A stretch of DNA of 6,367 nucleotides from an uncultured Flavobacteriaceae bacterium (lineage in GTDB: Bacteria; Bacteroidota; Bacteroidia; Flavobacteriales; Flavobacteriaceae): assembly GCA_945788155.1 (NCBI GenBank), contig CALZKX010000127.1, positions 1-6,367 of the forward strand. Direction: 5' to 3'. The notes beneath the pieces were generated by a model. It did not search any database. It was not told the origin of the DNA and worked only from the letters and a program-made list of their open reading frames with translations. Within the stretch, counting starts at the first letter, position 1. Every line of letters starts with the position of its first letter. This document shows positions 4,590 to 6,367 of this stretch, piece after piece. Both the position numbers and the translations under genes were made by a program.

Positions 4590-6367
4590 TTAAGTTTCTG
4601 CTATGTTAGGATTTAACCATTTTAGTGCTTCATCCAAAGAAACTTCTCTACGTTTTGCGTAATCCTTTACTTGATCTAATGTTATTTTTCCTAGTCCGAA
4701 ATATCTTGCTTCTTGATTTCCAAAATAGTAACCACTTACACTTGCTGCAGGCCACATGGCCAAACTTTCGGTAAGTTTTACTCCAATGGATTCATATACG
4801 TTTAAAAGCTGCCAAATGGTTTTCTTTTCTAAATGATCTGGACAGGCTGGATAACCTGGAGCTGGACGAATACCTTTATAGGTTTCCTTAATTAGCTCTT
4901 CATTAGTCAGGTTTTCATTTGAAGCATAACTCCAATAGTTGGTTCTCACTTCTTTGTGTAAATATTCTGCAAAAGCTTCGGCCAATCTATCTGCTAATGC
5001 TTTTATCATAATAGCATTATAATCGTCATGTGCTTCTTCAAACTGCTGTGCTAGTTCTTGTGTTCCAAATCCTGTGGACACACAAAATGCACCAATATAA
5101 TCTTGAATTCCTGTTTCTTTTGGAGCAATAAAATCGGCCAAAGCAATGTTTGGTTTGCCTTCTGCTTTTTTGGATTGTTGACGAAGGGTTAGGAATTTAC
5201 AATCCTGATTACTGATTCCTGATTCCTGAATTAAAATATCATCATCATTTACTGTGTTTGCTGGAAACAATCCAAAAACAGCTTTAGCTTTCAACAGCTT
5301 TTCATCAAAGATTCGTTGCAACAACTTTTGAGCGTCACTAAATAGCTCTGATGCTTGTTTAGCAACAATCTCATCAGTTAAAATATTTGGGTATTTACCA
5401 TGCAAATCCCAACTTCTAAAAAACGGACTCCAATCGATATAATCTTCTAATTTTCGAATGTCAAAATCATCTACTACTTGAACTCCAAGTTGTTTTGGTT
5501 TCACTATTTTGGTAGCATTCCAATCAATTTTAAATTTGTTTTGTCGTGCTTCTTTAATTGATAAAAACTCTTTCTTCTTCCCTCTTTTTAAGAACTGCTC
5601 ACGGAATTTGTCGTACTCTTCCCTTATTTGTTCTTTAAATACTTTATTGTCTTTTTGAAGTAAGTTTCCAACCACAGTTACAGCCCTTGAAGCATCGTTA
5701 ATATGAACCACAGTGTTGCTGTAATTTGGAGCAATTTTAACAGAAGTATGAGCTCTAGATGTTGTTGCGCCTCCAATGATTAATGGAATGTTTAAATTTT
5801 TCTTTTCCATTTCTTTCGATACTAATGTCATTTCATCCAACGAAGGTGTTATCAAACCACTTAAACCAATTATATCTACGTTTTCATCGATAGCAGTTTT
5901 AATAATTTTTTCTGGTGACACCATGACTCCTAAATCGACTATTTCATAGTTATTACAACCTAACACCACGCTCACAATATTTTTTCCAATATCATGTACA
6001 TCACCTTTCACAGTTGCCATGAGAATCTTGCCTGCATATCTAGCCCCTTCCGTCCCCAAAGGGGAAACTTTTAATGCTTCTCTTAATCTTAATAGCACAT
6101 CATCAAGATTTGACAACACCTCATCATTGGTAAACCTGACAACATTGTAACCTTGCTCATTTAACCATTTAGTGCGATCTTCATCTGTAGCTTTATTTTC
6201 TGGTAGTTGATGGATAAGCCCATCAATTTCCACAATTAGACCTTTCTTCAAACAAATAAAATCTGCAATATAACTTCCAACTATATGCTGTCTTCTAAAT
6301 TTGTAACCATCTATTTTTTTTGCACTTAATACATTCCATAATAGGCTTTCTGCTTGAGTAGGTTGAT
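4590..6367 (-). CDS. metH: Cobalamin-dependent methionine synthase, 3' part, with an in-frame DUF559 domain
   Basis: The frame is open from the window edge (first whole codon at 6365) to the TAA at 4590: 591 visible residues, 5' end missing. MetH moves a methyl group from 5-methyltetrahydrofolate to homocysteine through cobalamin. Numbering from the first visible codon: 1-98 is a DUF559 endonuclease-like domain; 99-108 (KVSPLGTEGA) is a translated palindromic repeat; from about 112, GKILMATVKGDVHDIGKN opens the B12 domain, with cobalt-ligand His124 in DVHDIG, SGLITPSLDEM near 169 and IIGGATTS near 196. About 243-591 is the activation domain: DWSPFFRSWDLHGKYP (from 311), HDDYNAIMIKALADRLAEAF (from 446), AdoMet-binding RPAPGYPACPDH (500-511) and the end KWLNPNIAE. 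All downstream motifs are intact, so the gene appears functional. A TTG at 6251 is not a credible start because it would cut the DUF559 domain. In flavobacteria the homocysteine-binding module is often a separate gene; whether that holds here cannot be seen. Confidence 0.92.
   Translation of the reverse strand, partial: QPTQAESLLWNVLSAKKIDGYKFRRQHIVGSYIADFICLKKGLIVEIDGLIHQLPENKATDEDRTKWLNEQGYNVVRFTNDEVLSNLDDVLLRLREALKVSPLGTEGARYAGKILMATVKGDVHDIGKNIVSVVLGCNNYEIVDLGVMVSPEKIIKTAIDENVDIIGLSGLITPSLDEMTLVSKEMEKKNLNIPLIIGGATTSRAHTSVKIAPNYSNTVVHINDASRAVTVVGNLLQKDNKVFKEQIREEYDKFREQFLKRGKKKEFLSIKEARQNKFKIDWNATKIVKPKQLGVQVVDDFDIRKLEDYIDWSPFFRSWDLHGKYPNILTDEIVAKQASELFSDAQKLLQRIFDEKLLKAKAVFGLFPANTVNDDDILIQESGISNQDCKFLTLRQQSKKAEGKPNIALADFIAPKETGIQDYIGAFCVSTGFGTQELAQQFEEAHDDYNAIMIKALADRLAEAFAEYLHKEVRTNYWSYASNENLTNEELIKETYKGIRPAPGYPACPDHLEKKTIWQLLNVYESIGVKLTESLAMWPAASVSGYYFGNQEARYFGLGKITLDQVKDYAKRREVSLDEALKWLNPNIAET
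5204..5231. repeat. Heptanucleotide tandem repeat inside metH
   Basis: Four 7-base units stand in tandem on the plus strand: CCTGATT, ACTGATT, CCTGATT and CCTGAAT. In the gene they encode IQESGISNQD (residues 379-388 from the first visible codon), a loop in the activation domain between FPANTVNDDDI and the conserved LRQQ. This loop varies in length and sequence between MetH proteins. Because 7 is not a multiple of 3, loss or gain of one unit would shift the frame, while three units would not. Confidence 0.7.
6039..6367 (-). mobile_element. DUF559-plus-palindrome insert within metH
   Basis: This segment does not belong to the MetH family. Its visible 98 residues match the DUF559 (PF04480-type, Vsr/PD-(D/E)XK-like) pattern in order: QPTQAESLLWNVL, GYKFRRQH (20-27), YIADF (32-36, Asp35), GLIVEIDG (42-49, with E46-x-D48), His52, DRTKWLNEQGY and VVRFTNDEVLSN (75-86). 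All residues typical of the fold are kept, so the nuclease core may be active. The domain ends in LREAL and runs into a peptide made by the palindrome TCCCC-AAA-GGGGA (6053-6065), then MetH resumes at GKILMATV. The left end (toward the MetH N-terminus) is outside the window, so the exact insert size and whether a second palindrome flanks it are unknown. It may instead be an N-terminal fusion to a MetH fragment. Confidence 0.8.

Noticed and set aside
6249..6251. TTG at 6251 as the start of the metH frame
   Set aside because: The frame continues upstream without a stop to the window edge, and those 38 residues (QPTQAESLLW, FRRQH, ADF) are the conserved first part of the DUF559 domain. Starting at this TTG would cut the domain in two.
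4590..6251. metH as a pseudogene
   Set aside because: The frame is open for 591 visible codons and the cobalamin, AdoMet and C-terminal motifs are all intact, so decay is not supported by the visible part.
6039..6367. An intein or group I intron with a homing endonuclease in metH
   Set aside because: No Cys/Ser-led N-terminal splice block, no C-terminal His-Asn before a Cys/Ser/Thr, and no intron-like structure are seen. The domain runs into MetH through a repeat peptide instead.

Overview
The window looks like chromosomal DNA of a member of the Flavobacteriaceae (Bacteroidota). It is AT-rich, codes a GldA gliding-motility ATPase, has A-rich translation starts without regular Shine-Dalgarno sites, and its gaps hold the palindromic repeats I associate with this group (CCTCTCC-type, CCCCTTT-type and the CTTTCGACTGCGCTC type). 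No species can be named from the sequence alone.

Layout: bases 1-435 have no convincing gene but hold a cluster of inverted repeats and a possible promoter. gldA follows on the plus strand (436-1329). It converges on a minus-strand series, which in transcription order is: metH, 3' part only (window edge to 4590); a possible 30-residue membrane peptide (4515-4423); metF (4384-3428); a PagL-like lipid A deacylase / acyloxyacyl hydrolase (3394-2294); and a head GIN domain (DUF2807) lipoprotein (2147-1401). A decameric repeat lies at the convergent stop between gldA and the lipoprotein.

MetF makes 5-methyltetrahydrofolate and MetH uses it to methylate homocysteine, so the right half is a methionine/one-carbon block. 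The two genes downstream are cell-envelope genes. They follow on the same strand, but a functional link to methionine synthesis is not evident.

The main discovery is in metH. Its reading frame stays open to the window edge. Immediately before the cobalamin-binding domain it carries a complete-looking DUF559 (Vsr/PD-(D/E)XK-like endonuclease) domain, joined by a short peptide that is itself a translated palindromic repeat. The same repeat family occurs untranslated just before the metF start. It looks as if a DUF559-plus-palindrome unit landed in frame in the linker between the Cap and B12 domains of methionine synthase, and the host protein kept all its downstream motifs. A short heptanucleotide repeat sits in frame further along the same gene. 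The other repeats also lie at gene edges and leaders, which suggests an active or recent population of small palindromic elements.
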